NCBI RefSeq assembly: GCF_039555535.1
Contig: NZ_CP154630.1
Span: 1,067,001-1,131,000, forward strand
Length of the DNA stretch: 64,000 nt
Direction: 5' to 3'
Origin: Stenotrophomonas maltophilia
GTDB taxonomy: Bacteria > Pseudomonadota > Gammaproteobacteria > Xanthomonadales > Xanthomonadaceae
In this document: positions 1 to 10,284 of the stretch, piece after piece
Layout: each line of letters starts with the position of its first letter
Numbering within the stretch: the stretch's first letter is position 1
Program-made: the position numbers and the translations under genes
Notes under the pieces: model-generated
What the model was told of the DNA's origin: nothing
The model's database searches: none
The model's input: the letters and a program-made list of their open reading frames with translations, nothing else

Positions 1-1
1 C

Positions 2-3000
2 GCGGCAACCCTGACGCTCAACGGCGCCAATACGTTCGGCGGCGGTCTGGCGCTCAACGCCGGCAGTCTGGTGCTGGGCAATGGCGGTGCACTGGGAGCC
101 GGCGCACTGAACGTCGGCGGCGCGGTATCGCTCGACGCCAGCACCGGGCTCACCGTGGGCAATGGCATCACACTGGGCGCCGGCGGTTCGCTCAATGTGC
201 TGGGCTCGAACGCGCTGACGCTGGGGGGTGTCATTGGCGGGACCGGCAGCCTGGTCAAGAACGGCGCTGCCACGCTGACGCTGGGTGGTGCGAACACCTT
301 CACCGGCGGCCTGGCCATCAATGCCGGCAAGGTCGCGGTGGGCAGCGGCGGCAGCCTGGCTGCCGGCGGTGCGGTCAGCCTGGCCGGCGTGGGCGCTGAC
401 CTGGACATCTCGCTGGGGGGCAACCAGACCATCGGTGCACTGTCCGGCATCGCCGGCAGCACGGTGACGTTGGGCAGCAGCACGCTCACCTTCGGTGATG
501 CCACCAACCAGACCTTCGCCGGCGTGATCGGCGGCACCGGTGGCCTGATCAAGCAGGGCACCGGCGTGCAGACGCTGACCAGCGCCAACACCTTCAGCGG
601 TGGGGTAAATCTTGCCGCCGGTGGCCTGGTGCTGGGCAACGCCGGTGCGCTGGGAAGCGGTGCGCTGACCGTAAGTGGCAACGGTTCGCTGGACGCCACT
701 GCTGCGCTGAACCTGGGCAATGCGATCAACCTTGGCGCGGCATTGACCCTGCCGGGCAGCCAGAACCTGACCCTGGCCGGCAACATCACCGGCACCGGCA
801 GCCTGGTCAAGAACGGTGCGTCGACGTTGACCTTGAACGGCACCAACACCTTCAGTGGTGGACTGAGCGCAAACGCCGGAAGTCTGCTGCTGGGCAACAA
901 CGGTGCGCTGGGTACCGGAGCGCTCAGCGTCGGCGGGAGTGTTTCGCTGGACGGCAGTGCCCCCCTGAGCCTGGCCAATGATGTCGCGCTCGGTGGTGGT
1001 GCGCTGCTGACGCTGCCGGGCACACAGGCCATCACCCTGGGCGGCGCGGTTTCCGGCGCAGGTGGCCTGGTGAAGAACGGTGCCAGCTTGTTGACCCTCA
1101 ACGGCGCAAATACCTTCAATGGTGGGCTGACGCTCAACGGTGGTGGCCTGCTGCTGGGCAATGCCGGTGCACTCGGCACGGGCGCACTGAATGTCGGCGC
1201 AAGCGCGACGCTGGACAGCAGTGTCGCGCTCAGCCTGGGCAATGCGGTGAATCTGGGCGGAGGCACGGTACTGAACCTGCTTGGCACGGAGAATGTAACG
1301 CTGGGCGGTGTCATCGCCGGAACCGGCGAACTGGTCAAGAACGGCGCTTCGACGCTGACCTTGAATGGCTCCAACACCTTCTCCGGTGGTGTCGGCCTCA
1401 ATGCCGGTGTGCTGCGGCTGGGCAATGCCGGCGCACTGGGCACCGGCGCACTGGATGTGGGTGGCAACGCGTCGCTGGATGCCAGCGCCGCACTGAACCT
1501 GGGCAACAGCATCGGCCTGGCCGCAGGTGCCAATCTGACCGTGCTGGGCAGCAACGACCTGACGCTGGGTGGGCCGGTGTTCGGCGCCGGTGGATTGATC
1601 AAGGACGGTGCGGCACGGTTGACCCTGAGCGGTGCCAACCTCTATGCCGGCGGCACCACCATCAACAACGGCACGCTGGCGCTGGGGGCCGGTGGCAGCC
1701 TGGCGGCGGGCGGCGATGTGACGCTCGGCAATGCCGGCGCGGGCTTCGACATTTCCGCGGCCGGCGGCAACCAGACCATCGCTGCGTTGAACGGCGTGGC
1801 CGGAACCGCGCTGACGCTGGGCGGCAATTCGCTGACCTTCGGCAGCAATGCCAACGCCAGCTTTGATGGCGTGATCAGCGGCACTGGCGGCCTGGTCAAA
1901 ACCGGTACTGGCATCCAGACGCTGTCCGGTGCCAACACCTTCAGCGGTGGCCTGGCGCTCAATGGCGGTGGGCTGGTGCTGGGCAACGCCGGTGCGCTGG
2001 GGACCGGCGCGCTCGGTGTGGGTGGCACCGTCAGCCTCGACAACACGGTGGCACTGAACCTTGCCAACGCGGTGAACTTCGGCGCCGGCACGCAGCTGAC
2101 TCTAGGCGGCGGCAGTGACCTCACCCTGGGCGGCGTGCTGAGCGGCAACGGCAGCCTGGTCAAGAACGGTGCTGGCCTGCTGACGCTCAACAACAGCAAC
2201 ACCTTTGGCGGCGGCCTGACCTTGAATGGTGGCGGCCTGGTGGTCGGCGCCAGCGGCGCGCTGGGCACCGGTGCGTTGAATGTGTCCGGCAGCACCACGC
2301 TGGATGCCGGCGCTGCGGTGACGCTGGGCAACGCCGTGAACCTGGGATCGGGCGTGGCACTGACCCTGCCGGGAAGCAACGCGCTGACCCTGGGCGGCAT
2401 CGTGGCCGGCAATGGCAGCCTGATCAAGAACGGCACCGCCACGCTGACGCTGGCAGGGGCCAGCACCTACAGCGGTGGTACCACCATCAACGCCGGCACG
2501 CTGGCGCTGGGCACGGGCGGCAGCCTTGCCGCAGCGGGCGATGTCACGTTGGGAGCAGGCGCTGGCTTCGATATCTCCGGTGCCGGCAGCAGCCAGACCA
2601 TCGGCGCGCTCAACGGTGCTGGCGGAAGCACGCTGGCGCTGGGCGGCAATTCGTTGACCTTCGGTACGGCCGGCAACGCCGCGTTCGACGGCGTGATCAG
2701 TGGCAGCGGCGGGCTGATCAAGGTAGGCACGGGCGTACAGACGCTGTCCGCGGCCAACACCTTTGGCGGCGGCGTGACGCTCAACGCGGGCGGACTGGTG
2801 CTTGGCAATGACGCGGCGCTGGGCAGCGGCGTACTGACCGTTGGTGGTGCCGCCACGCTGGATACCACCGGCCTGGCAGCGCTGACCAACAACATCGCGC
2901 TCAACGCCGGGCTGACCGTGCTCGGGACCAATGCACTGACGCTCAACGGCGTCCTATCCGGGGCCGGCAGCCTCACCAAGAATGGCAGCGCGACGCTGAC

Positions 3001-6000
3001 CTTGAATGGCATCAACACCTACACCGGTGGCACCAACATCAACGCCGGCACGCTGGCGCTGGGGGCCGGTGCCAGCCTGGCGGCGAGCGGTACCGTGAAC
3101 CTCGCCACCGGCGCCACGCTGGATCTGTCTGCCGGCAGTGGCACGCAGCAGTTCGGCACGCTGGTCGGCAACGGTACGGTGAACCTCGGTGCCAACTCGA
3201 TCGAGGTCGGCGGCGCCACCAATGGCACCTTCAGTGGCTCGATCGCAGGCACGGGGGGCCTGACCAAGGTCGGTGCGGGCATCGAGACGCTGACCGGTGC
3301 CAATACCTACACCGGCGGGACCTTCATCAATGCCGGCACGCTGGCGATTGGTCCGGGCGGCAGCCTGGCCGCCACCGGTGCGGTCACGCTGAGCGCCGCA
3401 GGCACCGGCTTTGATATCTCCACCGCAGGGGCCAGCCAGACCATCGGGGCGTTGAATGGCGTGGCGGGCTCGACGGTGAGCCTGGGGGCACAGACGCTGA
3501 CACTCGGTGGCGTTGGCAACAGCCTCTTCGATGGCGCGATTTCCGGCACCGGTGGCCTGGTCAAGAATGGCGCCGGGATTCTCACGCTGGGCGGCGCCAA
3601 TCTCTTCAGCGGTGGCGTTGCACTCAACGGCGGTGGCCTGGTGGTTGGCAACAACGCTGCGCTCGGCAGCGGTGCGTTGACGGTCGGAAGCAACGCAACG
3701 CTGGACGCATCGACCGGTGCCAGCCTGGCCAACAACATCAGCCTGGCAGCGGGTGCCAATCTTGATCTGCTCGGCAGCCAGTCGCTGGCACTGGGCGGTG
3801 TGATCTCGGGTACAGGTGGGTTGATCAAGGACGGTGCGGCCACGGTAACCCTGAGCGGTGCCAACACCTACACCGGTGGTACCACCATCAACAGCGGCAC
3901 GCTGGCGATCGGTGCCGGTGGCAGCCTCGCCGCAACCGGCGCGGTGAACCTGGCCGGTACCGGTACGCTCGACATCTCCGCGGGCAACCAGGCCATCGGT
4001 TCGCTGGCCGGCGTGGCCGGCAGCACGGTGGCGCTGGGCGGCAGCACGCTGACCCTGGGCGGCACGGTGGACAGCACCTTCAACGGTGTGATCGGCGGCA
4101 GTGGTGGCCTGGTCAAGAACGGCGCGGGCGTGCAGACGCTCAATGGCGTCAACACCTTCAGCGGCGGCGTGGCGCTCAACGCCGGTGGCCTGGTGGTCGG
4201 CAACGATGCTGCGCTGGGCACCGGTACGGTGACGGTCGGAGGCGCTGCTACGCTCGATTCGAATACTGCGGCCATCCTTGCCAACACCTTCGTCCTCAAC
4301 AACGCGTTGACCGTGCTGGGCAGCAACAACCTCACCCTTAATGGCAGCCTGAGCGGCACCGGCAGTCTGACCAAGGAGGGGGCAGCCACGCTGACCTTGA
4401 ACGGCACCAACACCTACACCGGCGGCACCAACATCAACGCCGGTACGTTGGCACTGGGCGCGGGCGCGAGCCTGCACGCCAGCGGCATCGTCAACCTGGC
4501 CTCGGGGGCGACCTTCGATCTGTCGGCGGGTAGCGGCACGCAGCAGTTCGGCACCCTGATCGGCAACGGTACGGTGAACCTGGGTGCCAACACGCTGACG
4601 ATCGGAGACGCCACCAATGGCACGTTCAGTGGTTCGGTGGCGGGCTCCGGTGGCCTGATCAAGGAAGGATCGGGTACCCAGACCTTGACCGGCACCAACA
4701 CCTTCACCGGTGGTACCACCATCAACGCCGGCACGCTGGCGATCGGCGCCGGTGGCAGCCTGGCTGCGACCGGTGCGGTGAACCTGGCCAACGCCGGTAC
4801 CGCCTTCGACATCAGTGCGGGCGGCGCGCAGGCCATCGGCTCGCTGGCCGGCGTGGCGGGTTCGGCAGTGGCGCTGGGCGGCAGCACGCTGACGCTCAAT
4901 GGCGTGGGTAACAGCACGTTCGCCGGTGACATCACCGGCACCGGTGGCCTGGTGAAGAACGGCGCAGGCATACAGACCCTGAGCGGCAACAATACCTTCA
5001 GCGGCGGCGTGGCACTCAACGCCGGCGGCCTCGCCCTGGGCAACAACAATGCACTGGGAACCGGCGCGCTGACCGTGGGCGGCAATGCCAGCCTGGACGG
5101 CACCAGCGCGCTGACCTTGGCCAACAGCGTGCAGCTGGCCGGCGGTACGCTGACCCTGGCCGGCAGCAACGCGTTGACCTTGAATGGCCCGATCAGCGGT
5201 GCCGGCGGCCTGCTGAAGGATGGCGCGGCGACGGTTACCCTCGGCGGCGCCAGCAGCTACACCGGCACCACCACCATCAACAGCGGCACGCTGGGGGTGG
5301 GCGCGGGCGGCAGCCTGTCTGGCGCCAGCACGGTGAACCTGGCCGGCACCAGCACGCTGGACATCAGTGCCGGTGGCAACCAGAGCATCGGCGGCCTGGC
5401 CGGTGTCGCCGGCAGCACGGTGGCGCTGGGCGGTGCAACGCTGACCACCGGCGGCAACAACGCCAGCACCACCTTCGCCGGCGTCCTCGGTGGTACCGGC
5501 GGCCTGGTGCAGAGCGGTACCGGTACGCTGACCCTGAGCGGCGACAACACCTATACCGGTGGCACCACCATCAACGGCGGCAGCACGCTGCAGATCGGCA
5601 GCGGCGGCAGCACCGGTTCGGTGCTGGGCGACATCACCAACAACGGCAGCCTGGTCTACAACCTCGGCACCACGGCAACCGTGGGCGCCGTGATCAGCGG
5701 CAGCGGTGGCCTGACCCAGGCCGGCAGCGGCACGCTGGTGCTGACCGGCAACAACACCTACACCGGCGGTACCACCATCAACGCTGGCGGCACGCTGCAG
5801 GTCGGCAACGGTGGCGCGACCGGTGCGATCGTCGGTGACATCACCAACAATGGTGCGCTGGTCTCCAACGTGGCCGGCAACACCACGCTGGGCGGCACCA
5901 TCAGCGGCAGCGGCGGCCTGACCCAGGCCGGCGCCGGTACGCTGACCCTGACCGGCAACAACACCTATACCGGCGGCACCACCATCAACAGCGGTGGCAC

Positions 6001-8800
6001 GCTGCAGGTGGGCAATGGCGGTGCGACCGGTGCGATCACCGGCAATGTCGCCAACAACGGCAGCCTGGTGTTCGATGTGTCCGGCAATACCACGGTCGGC
6101 GGTGCGATCAGTGGCACGGGCGCGCTGACCCAGGCCGGCGCTGGCGTGCTGACCCTGGTCGGCAACAACACCTACACCGGTGGCACGACCATCAACGCCG
6201 GCGGCACACTGCAGATCGGCAATGGCGGCGCGACCGGCTCCCTCGCCGGCGACATCATCAACAATGGCGCGCTGATCTCCAACGTTGCGGGCAATACTCT
6301 GCTGGGCGGCACCATCAGCGGCAGCGGTGGCCTGACCCAGGCTGGCAGCGGTACGCTGGTGCTGACCGGCACCAACACCTACAGCGGCGGCACCACCATC
6401 AACACCGGCGGTACGCTGCAGCTGGGCAACGGTGGCGCGACCGGTTCGATCGTCGGCGACATCACCAACAACGGCACGCTGGTCTCCAACGTGGCCGGCA
6501 ACACCACGCTGGGGGGAACCATCAGCGGCAGCGGCGGCCTGACCCAGGCTGGCAGCGGCACGCTCACCGTGACCGGCAACAACACCTACACCGGGCCGAC
6601 CACGATCAACGCAGGCGGCACGCTGCAGGTCGGCAACGGCGGTGCGACCGGCGCGATCGGTGGCAACGTCACCAACAACGGCAGCCTGGAGTTCAACGTG
6701 GCCGGCAACACCACCGTCGGCGGCGCCATCAGCGGCAGCGGTGGCCTGACCCAGGCCGGCAGCGGCACGTTGATCCTGGGCGGCAACAACACCTATACCG
6801 GGGGTACCACCATCAACACCGGCGGCACGTTGCAGCTTGGCACTGGCGGCGCCAGCGGTGCGATCGCCGGCAACGTCAGCAACAACGGCAGCCTGGTGTT
6901 CAACGTCGGTGGCAATACCACGGTGGGCGGCACCATCAGTGGCAGTGGTGGCCTGACCCAGGCCGGCACCGGCACCGTCACCCTGACCGGCAACAACACC
7001 TACACCGGCGGCACCACCATCAATGCCGGCGGTACCGTGCAGGTCGGCAATGGCGGCGCCAGCGGCTCGATCACCGGCAACATCACCAACAACGGTGGCC
7101 TGGTCATCAACACCGGCGGCACCACCACGCTGGGCGGCACCATCAGCGGTGGTGGCAGCATTGTGCAGGCAGGGCCGGGCGGCCTGAACCTGGGCGGCAA
7201 CAGCGGCGGCTTCAGCGGCACCGGCCAGGTCACCGGCGGTGGCCTGAATGTCACCGGCAACATCGGTGGCCAGTGGACCATCGGCAGCGGTACCACGCTG
7301 TCCGGCACTGGCACCATCGGTGGTACCGGTGGCGGCGTAACGGTGTCCAGCGGCGGCGTGCTGTCGCCGGGCAACGGCCCGGGCAACGGCAGCGGCGCGG
7401 GCAATGGCACCGGCACGATCACGGTGGGCGGCAACCTGACCCTGTCGCCGGGCAGCACGCTGGGCATCGATCTCGGTGCCACCGGCAGCGATACGGTACA
7501 GGTGGGCGGCAGCGCCAACGTGGGTGGCAGCATCGTAAAGGTGAATACCATCTCGCCGAACACCAGCTACCAGCAGGGCCAGCAGTACACCGTGATCAAC
7601 GCGGGTGGTGGCGTCAGCGGGCAGTTCGCTTCGGCGACCTCGCCGTCGGCCTTCCTGACCATCACCCCGGTCTATACCGCGAACACGGCCAATCTGCAGA
7701 TTGATGTGGCGCAGACCGCGGCATTCACCACGGCGGCGAAGACGCGCAACCAGTACAACACCGCTGCAGCGCTGGACAGCCTGCCGCAGAGTGGCGCAGC
7801 ACTGGGCCTGTACAACACGGTGCTGACGTACGACGCGGGCACCGCACGCGCGGCGTTCGACCAGCTGTCCGGTGAGGTGCATGCGGCCAGCCGTGCGGTG
7901 TTGCTGTACGACAACTATCTGGAAGAGGGCATCCGCCAGCGTCTCGGCAGCGAACTGCCGACCGTGCGTGGCGAGCGTGCCTCGGCCTGGCTGGCCGGCA
8001 GCGGCAAGGTGTTCAAGCAGGATGGCGATGGCAACGGCGGCGACATCCGCTCCAACCGCAATGCACTGATGGCGGGTGTGGACTGGCAGCTGGGCGAACA
8101 TGTGGTGCTGGGTGCGGCCGCGGGCAACGAGCGGCTGGATACGTGCCTGTACGATCGCAGCTCGCGGGCCCGCCTGCGCGGCAACACGTTCGGCCTGTAC
8201 GCACAGGGCCAGTGGAACAACGGCTTTGCGGTCGGTGGCAGCGTGTCGCGCGGTGATTACCGCACGCGCACCACGCGCGAGGTGCCGCTGTTGGGGCAGA
8301 CCCTGTACAGCCGCCAGGATTCGGATGTGACCATCGCGCAGGTGGAGGGCAGCTGGACCTGGACCCATGGCAAGACCCAACTGCAGCCGTATGTGCAGTT
8401 CACCAAGCACTGGGTCGACAGCGATCGTGCGGTGGAGCAGGGCGGTACGGCCGCGCTGGTACTGGAAGGTGGCAAGGACACGCTCAATGTCAGCACCGTG
8501 GGCGTGCGCGGCCGTTGGGACGTGGGCAGCGGCGAGCGTTTCCCGGCGCAGCTGACGGTGGGCCTGGGTTGGCAGCACGCATCGGGTGATACCGATGTGG
8601 CCAGCCGCAACCGCTTCGCCGTCGGTGGCAACGCGTTCGATGTCTACAGCGCGGTGATGGCACGCAATGCCCTGGTCAGCCAGGTGGGCGTGGCGGTTGG
8701 GCTGGGCCGCAACAGCCAGCTGTCGATGTTCATGCAGGGCCAGCACGGCGATGGCCGCCGCGATGTTGGCGGGCAGATCAACCTGCGCGTGGGCTTCTGA
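2..8800 (+). CDS. Giant autotransporter adhesin with PATR-type repeats (5' end outside window)
   Basis: A type V secreted outer-membrane protein. The reading frame is open to the first base, so the signal peptide and true start lie upstream; at least 2930 residues are visible. The passenger is built of Gly/Asn/Thr/Leu-rich repeats resembling the passenger-associated transport repeat (LVKNGAATLTLGGANTFTGG and variants), which form a right-handed beta-helix. The first part uses long irregular units, followed by eight exact-length 69-residue units (5551-7206). A low-complexity Gly stretch leads to a linker and the C-terminal autotransporter beta-barrel of about 270 residues, starting near ERASAWLAGSGKV and ending in the aromatic residue Phe (NLRVGF), as expected for Bam-mediated insertion. 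Likely role: surface adhesion or biofilm formation (inference). The family and topology are clear; the ligand is unknown. Confidence 0.93.
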   Translation, partial: AATLTLNGANTFGGGLALNAGSLVLGNGGALGAGALNVGGAVSLDASTGLTVGNGITLGAGGSLNVLGSNALTLGGVIGGTGSLVKNGAATLTLGGANTFTGGLAINAGKVAVGSGGSLAAGGAVSLAGVGADLDISLGGNQTIGALSGIAGSTVTLGSSTLTFGDATNQTFAGVIGGTGGLIKQGTGVQTLTSANTFSGGVNLAAGGLVLGNAGALGSGALTVSGNGSLDATAALNLGNAINLGAALTLPGSQNLTLAGNITGTGSLVKNGASTLTLNGTNTFSGGLSANAGSLLLGNNGALGTGALSVGGSVSLDGSAPLSLANDVALGGGALLTLPGTQAITLGGAVSGAGGLVKNGASLLTLNGANTFNGGLTLNGGGLLLGNAGALGTGALNVGASATLDSSVALSLGNAVNLGGGTVLNLLGTENVTLGGVIAGTGELVKNGASTLTLNGSNTFSGGVGLNAGVLRLGNAGALGTGALDVGGNASLDASAALNLGNSIGLAAGANLTVLGSNDLTLGGPVFGAGGLIKDGAARLTLSGANLYAGGTTINNGTLALGAGGSLAAGGDVTLGNAGAGFDISAAGGNQTIAALNGVAGTALTLGGNSLTFGSNANASFDGVISGTGGLVKTGTGIQTLSGANTFSGGLALNGGGLVLGNAGALGTGALGVGGTVSLDNTVALNLANAVNFGAGTQLTLGGGSDLTLGGVLSGNGSLVKNGAGLLTLNNSNTFGGGLTLNGGGLVVGASGALGTGALNVSGSTTLDAGAAVTLGNAVNLGSGVALTLPGSNALTLGGIVAGNGSLIKNGTATLTLAGASTYSGGTTINAGTLALGTGGSLAAAGDVTLGAGAGFDISGAGSSQTIGALNGAGGSTLALGGNSLTFGTAGNAAFDGVISGSGGLIKVGTGVQTLSAANTFGGGVTLNAGGLVLGNDAALGSGVLTVGGAATLDTTGLAALTNNIALNAGLTVLGTNALTLNGVLSGAGSLTKNGSATLTLNGINTYTGGTNINAGTLALGAGASLAASGTVNLATGATLDLSAGSGTQQFGTLVGNGTVNLGANSIEVGGATNGTFSGSIAGTGGLTKVGAGIETLTGANTYTGGTFINAGTLAIGPGGSLAATGAVTLSAAGTGFDISTAGASQTIGALNGVAGSTVSLGAQTLTLGGVGNSLFDGAISGTGGLVKNGAGILTLGGANLFSGGVALNGGGLVVGNNAALGSGALTVGSNATLDASTGASLANNISLAAGANLDLLGSQSLALGGVISGTGGLIKDGAATVTLSGANTYTGGTTINSGTLAIGAGGSLAATGAVNLAGTGTLDISAGNQAIGSLAGVAGSTVALGGSTLTLGGTVDSTFNGVIGGSGGLVKNGAGVQTLNGVNTFSGGVALNAGGLVVGNDAALGTGTVTVGGAATLDSNTAAILANTFVLNNALTVLGSNNLTLNGSLSGTGSLTKEGAATLTLNGTNTYTGGTNINAGTLALGAGASLHASGIVNLASGATFDLSAGSGTQQFGTLIGNGTVNLGANTLTIGDATNGTFSGSVAGSGGLIKEGSGTQTLTGTNTFTGGTTINAGTLAIGAGGSLAATGAVNLANAGTAFDISAGGAQAIGSLAGVAGSAVALGGSTLTLNGVGNSTFAGDITGTGGLVKNGAGIQTLSGNNTFSGGVALNAGGLALGNNNALGTGALTVGGNASLDGTSALTLANSVQLAGGTLTLAGSNALTLNGPISGAGGLLKDGAATVTLGGASSYTGTTTINSGTLGVGAGGSLSGASTVNLAGTSTLDISAGGNQSIGGLAGVAGSTVALGGATLTTGGNNASTTFAGVLGGTGGLVQSGTGTLTLSGDNTYTGGTTINGGSTLQIGSGGSTGSVLGDITNNGSLVYNLGTTATVGAVISGSGGLTQAGSGTLVLTGNNTYTGGTTINAGGTLQVGNGGATGAIVGDITNNGALVSNVAGNTTLGGTISGSGGLTQAGAGTLTLTGNNTYTGGTTINSGGTLQVGNGGATGAITGNVANNGSLVFDVSGNTTVGGAISGTGALTQAGAGVLTLVGNNTYTGGTTINAGGTLQIGNGGATGSLAGDIINNGALISNVAGNTLLGGTISGSGGLTQAGSGTLVLTGTNTYSGGTTINTGGTLQLGNGGATGSIVGDITNNGTLVSNVAGNTTLGGTISGSGGLTQAGSGTLTVTGNNTYTGPTTINAGGTLQVGNGGATGAIGGNVTNNGSLEFNVAGNTTVGGAISGSGGLTQAGSGTLILGGNNTYTGGTTINTGGTLQLGTGGASGAIAGNVSNNGSLVFNVGGNTTVGGTISGSGGLTQAGTGTVTLTGNNTYTGGTTINAGGTVQVGNGGASGSITGNITNNGGLVINTGGTTTLGGTISGGGSIVQAGPGGLNLGGNSGGFSGTGQVTGGGLNVTGNIGGQWTIGSGTTLSGTGTIGGTGGGVTVSSGGVLSPGNGPGNGSGAGNGTGTITVGGNLTLSPGSTLGIDLGATGSDTVQVGGSANVGGSIVKVNTISPNTSYQQGQQYTVINAGGGVSGQFASATSPSAFLTITPVYTANTANLQIDVAQTAAFTTAAKTRNQYNTAAALDSLPQSGAALGLYNTVLTYDAGTARAAFDQLSGEVHAASRAVLLYDNYLEEGIRQRLGSELPTVRGERASAWLAGSGKVFKQDGDGNGGDIRSNRNALMAGVDWQLGEHVVLGAAAGNERLDTCLYDRSSRARLRGNTFGLYAQGQWNNGFAVGGSVSRGDYRTRTTREVPLLGQTLYSRQDSDVTIAQVEGSWTWTHGKTQLQPYVQFTKHWVDSDRAVEQGGTAALVLEGGKDTLNVSTVGVRGRWDVGSGERFPAQLTVGLGWQHASGDTDVASRNRFAVGGNAFDVYSAVMARNALVSQVGVAVGLGRNSQLSMFMQGQHGDGRRDVGGQINLRVGF
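5551..7206 (+). repeat. Eight tandem 207-bp repeats inside the autotransporter
   Basis: Eight consecutive units of exactly 207 bp (69 codons) each begin near NTYTGGTTIN and contain LQVGNGGATGAI, a TNNGSLV segment and SGSGGLTQAGSGTL. They are near-identical in protein and diverge mainly at synonymous positions. Such arrays can change copy number by recombination, altering passenger length. Confidence 0.9.
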
Positions 8801-8816
8801 GGGGAGCAGGGCAGCA

Positions 8817-8843
8817 CCGGATCCACGCGCGGCGTGGATCCGG
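8817..8843. repeat. SMAG/REP-like palindrome
   Basis: A perfect hairpin with 12-bp arms (CCGGATCCACGC and its complement) and a 3-nt loop, 17 nt after the autotransporter stop and before the convergent acetyltransferase gene. The GATCCACGC core matches other repeats in this window. There is no T-tract, so it reads as a REP-type element that may also stabilise transcript ends. Confidence 0.65.
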
Positions 8844-8857
8844 GCCGGGGCGGAGGG

Positions 8858-9301
8858 CTACACCCTCCGCTCCATCTCCACGGCGTCAATCCCGGCGCCG
8901 TGGCCATCGGGTACCACCCGTGTCACCTGGAAACCGAGGCCGGCGTAGAACCCCTGGGTGTGCTGGCTGGTGCTGAGCGTGATGCGCGCAATCGAGGCAT
9001 CACGTCCGGCCTGCTGCAGTCGTGCCACCGCCAGTTCCCGGCCCAGTCCATGCCGGTGCAGCGCGCGCTGTACCATGCCCCAGCAGAAACCGGCACTGCC
9101 GTCGCCGCGTCGCGACAGGCCGCCGCAGGCCACGATGCTGCCGTCGCGCTCGATGACCTGGAATGCACAGTCCATGGCCTGTTCTTGCAGGAAGCGCTCA
9201 AAGTCGCTGCGCTCTTCGGGCGCGAAGTAGGTGGGCACGTTGCTGTCGAAAATCGACAGGCAGGCGCTGGCATCGGCGGGACGGTAGAGGCGGAGGTTCA
9301 T
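8858..9301 (-). CDS. GNAT family N-acetyltransferase
   Basis: A 147-residue single-domain acetyltransferase of the GNAT fold, using acetyl-CoA to acetylate an unknown small molecule or protein amine. The start is set at MNLRLYRPADA (9301), where the canonical first beta strand of the fold begins; an upstream in-frame start would add 45 low-complexity residues. The acetyl-CoA pyrophosphate loop is visible as QRALHRHGLGREL, and the C-terminal motif STSQHTQGFYAGLGF is the usual strand 5/helix segment. It is convergent with the autotransporter and shares the palindrome between them. The substrate cannot be told from sequence. Confidence 0.85.
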   Translation of the reverse strand: MNLRLYRPADASACLSIFDSNVPTYFAPEERSDFERFLQEQAMDCAFQVIERDGSIVACGGLSRRGDGSAGFCWGMVQRALHRHGLGRELAVARLQQAGRDASIARITLSTSQHTQGFYAGLGFQVTRVVPDGHGAGIDAVEMERRV

Positions 9302-9639
9302 GGAAAATGCCTTGGCGTTGCCCGGGCGCATTTCAGCCGTCCAGACGCTGTCCTTCTCAAGGGGGTATTGCACGACGAGGCCGCAGGGGGGCGCCGAAGT
9401 GCTCCAAGGTACATGGAGCGGAGTCGATCTTCTCACGGATGATTTCGCCCACCTCGAATGACTGTGCGGAACACAGGCGCCTGCACCAGGCGGGTGCGTC
9501 AGTGGCGAGGCATGCGGCCGCGATGGCGTGCAGCGGGGCGCGGCGGCTTCTGGGCTATGCTTTCGACACGTGGGACTGACCGCGCGGCAGGATCCGCCGG
9601 CCCCATTCGTCTTCCTGCCTGCAACGGAGCTGCCCAGCG
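9302..9639. other. Intergenic region without a convincing gene
   Basis: This stretch separates the minus-strand acetyltransferase from the plus-strand DUF3592 gene, so it should hold two divergent promoters. I see no RNA gene, repeat or strong hairpin. Open frames crossing it have no recognisable protein content. A GGAG ribosome-binding site precedes the start at 9640. Confidence 0.4.
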
Positions 9640-10050
9640 ATGCCCGCCCCTTCTCTTTCCCGGACTGCCCAGGTCATGCGCGGTCTGCTGTTTGGCGCGG
9701 CGGGGCTGCTGATCCTTGCCGTGGCCGCCTTCGAAGTGACGCATCGCCTTGAGTTCCTGCAGATCGCGCAGGCCGTCGATGGCCAGGTCGAGCGACTGAA
9801 CGCGGGCGGATCGCATCCGCAGGTTGCGTTCACCGCCGCGACCGGCCAACGCGTCTCTTACCCGCAGGGCGGCATGATCTTCGGCTATGAGCCTGGACAG
9901 CCGGTACGCGTGCTGTACGATCCGGCGCAACCGCGCCTGGAGCCGGTCCTGGATGCGTTCGGTGCGCTGTGGGGAATGACGGTCGTGTGGATGCTGCTGG
10001 GGCTGGCGTTCGTCGGCGTCTGCGTGCGGGGACTGCTCCGGCGCAGGTGA
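9640..10050 (+). CDS. DUF3592 domain membrane protein
   Basis: A 136-residue protein with two membrane segments (about residues 13-30 and 108-130) flanking a small periplasmic-type beta domain. The motif PGQPVRVLYDPAQPRLEPVLD matches the DUF3592 family (xVxVxYdPxnP), found in many bacterial membrane proteins of unknown function. An RBS (GGAG) lies 10-14 nt upstream of the ATG. It stands alone between the acetyltransferase and the convergent tRNA-Ser. Family assignment is good; function is unknown. Confidence 0.75.
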   Translation: MPAPSLSRTAQVMRGLLFGAAGLLILAVAAFEVTHRLEFLQIAQAVDGQVERLNAGGSHPQVAFTAATGQRVSYPQGGMIFGYEPGQPVRVLYDPAQPRLEPVLDAFGALWGMTVVWMLLGLAFVGVCVRGLLRRR

Positions 10051-10158
10051 CTCGCAGCGGATCGCGCGCTGTCGGCGGGCGGATCGTTGGACCTGCCCCT
10101 GGCGGCAGGGCCTGTTCAGTTCGGTAGTACCTACCGCGCTTCCCGCCAGCCAAATAAA

Positions 10159-10181
10159 AAAGCCGCCCGGTGGGCGGCTTC
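10159..10181 (-). terminator. Rho-independent terminator of tRNA-Ser
   Basis: On the minus strand an 8-bp GC-rich stem (AGCCGCCC/GGGCGGCT, 3-nt loop) is followed by a run of T residues, directly downstream of the tRNA. It faces the end of the DUF3592 gene and may serve both directions. Confidence 0.8.
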
Positions 10182-10191
10182 TTCATTTATC

Positions 10192-10284
10192 TGGCGGAGA
10201 GAGGGGGATTCGAACCCCCGAAGCGCGGTTTAGACGCTTACACACTTTCCAGGCGTGCTCCTTCAACCACTCGGACACCTCTCC
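10192..10284 (-). tRNA. tRNA-Ser(GGA)
   Basis: A class II tRNA with a 7-bp acceptor stem (GGAGAGG pairing with TCTCTCC), discriminator G and encoded CCA at 10192-10194. The anticodon loop CTGGAAAG gives anticodon GGA, decoding UCC/UCU. A long variable arm, typical of serine tRNAs, and the GGTTCGAATCC T-loop are present. Confidence 0.95.

Noticed and set aside
5758..6999. Series of 68-residue minus-strand frames spaced exactly 207 bp
   Set aside because: They are antisense shadows of the tandem repeat units, useful only for confirming the period.
2954..8746. 1930-residue open frame on the minus strand opposite the autotransporter
   Set aside because: It mirrors the repeat pattern of the real gene; the long frame results from high GC and the repeat periodicity, with low-complexity His/Gln/Arg/Ala content and no recognisable domain.
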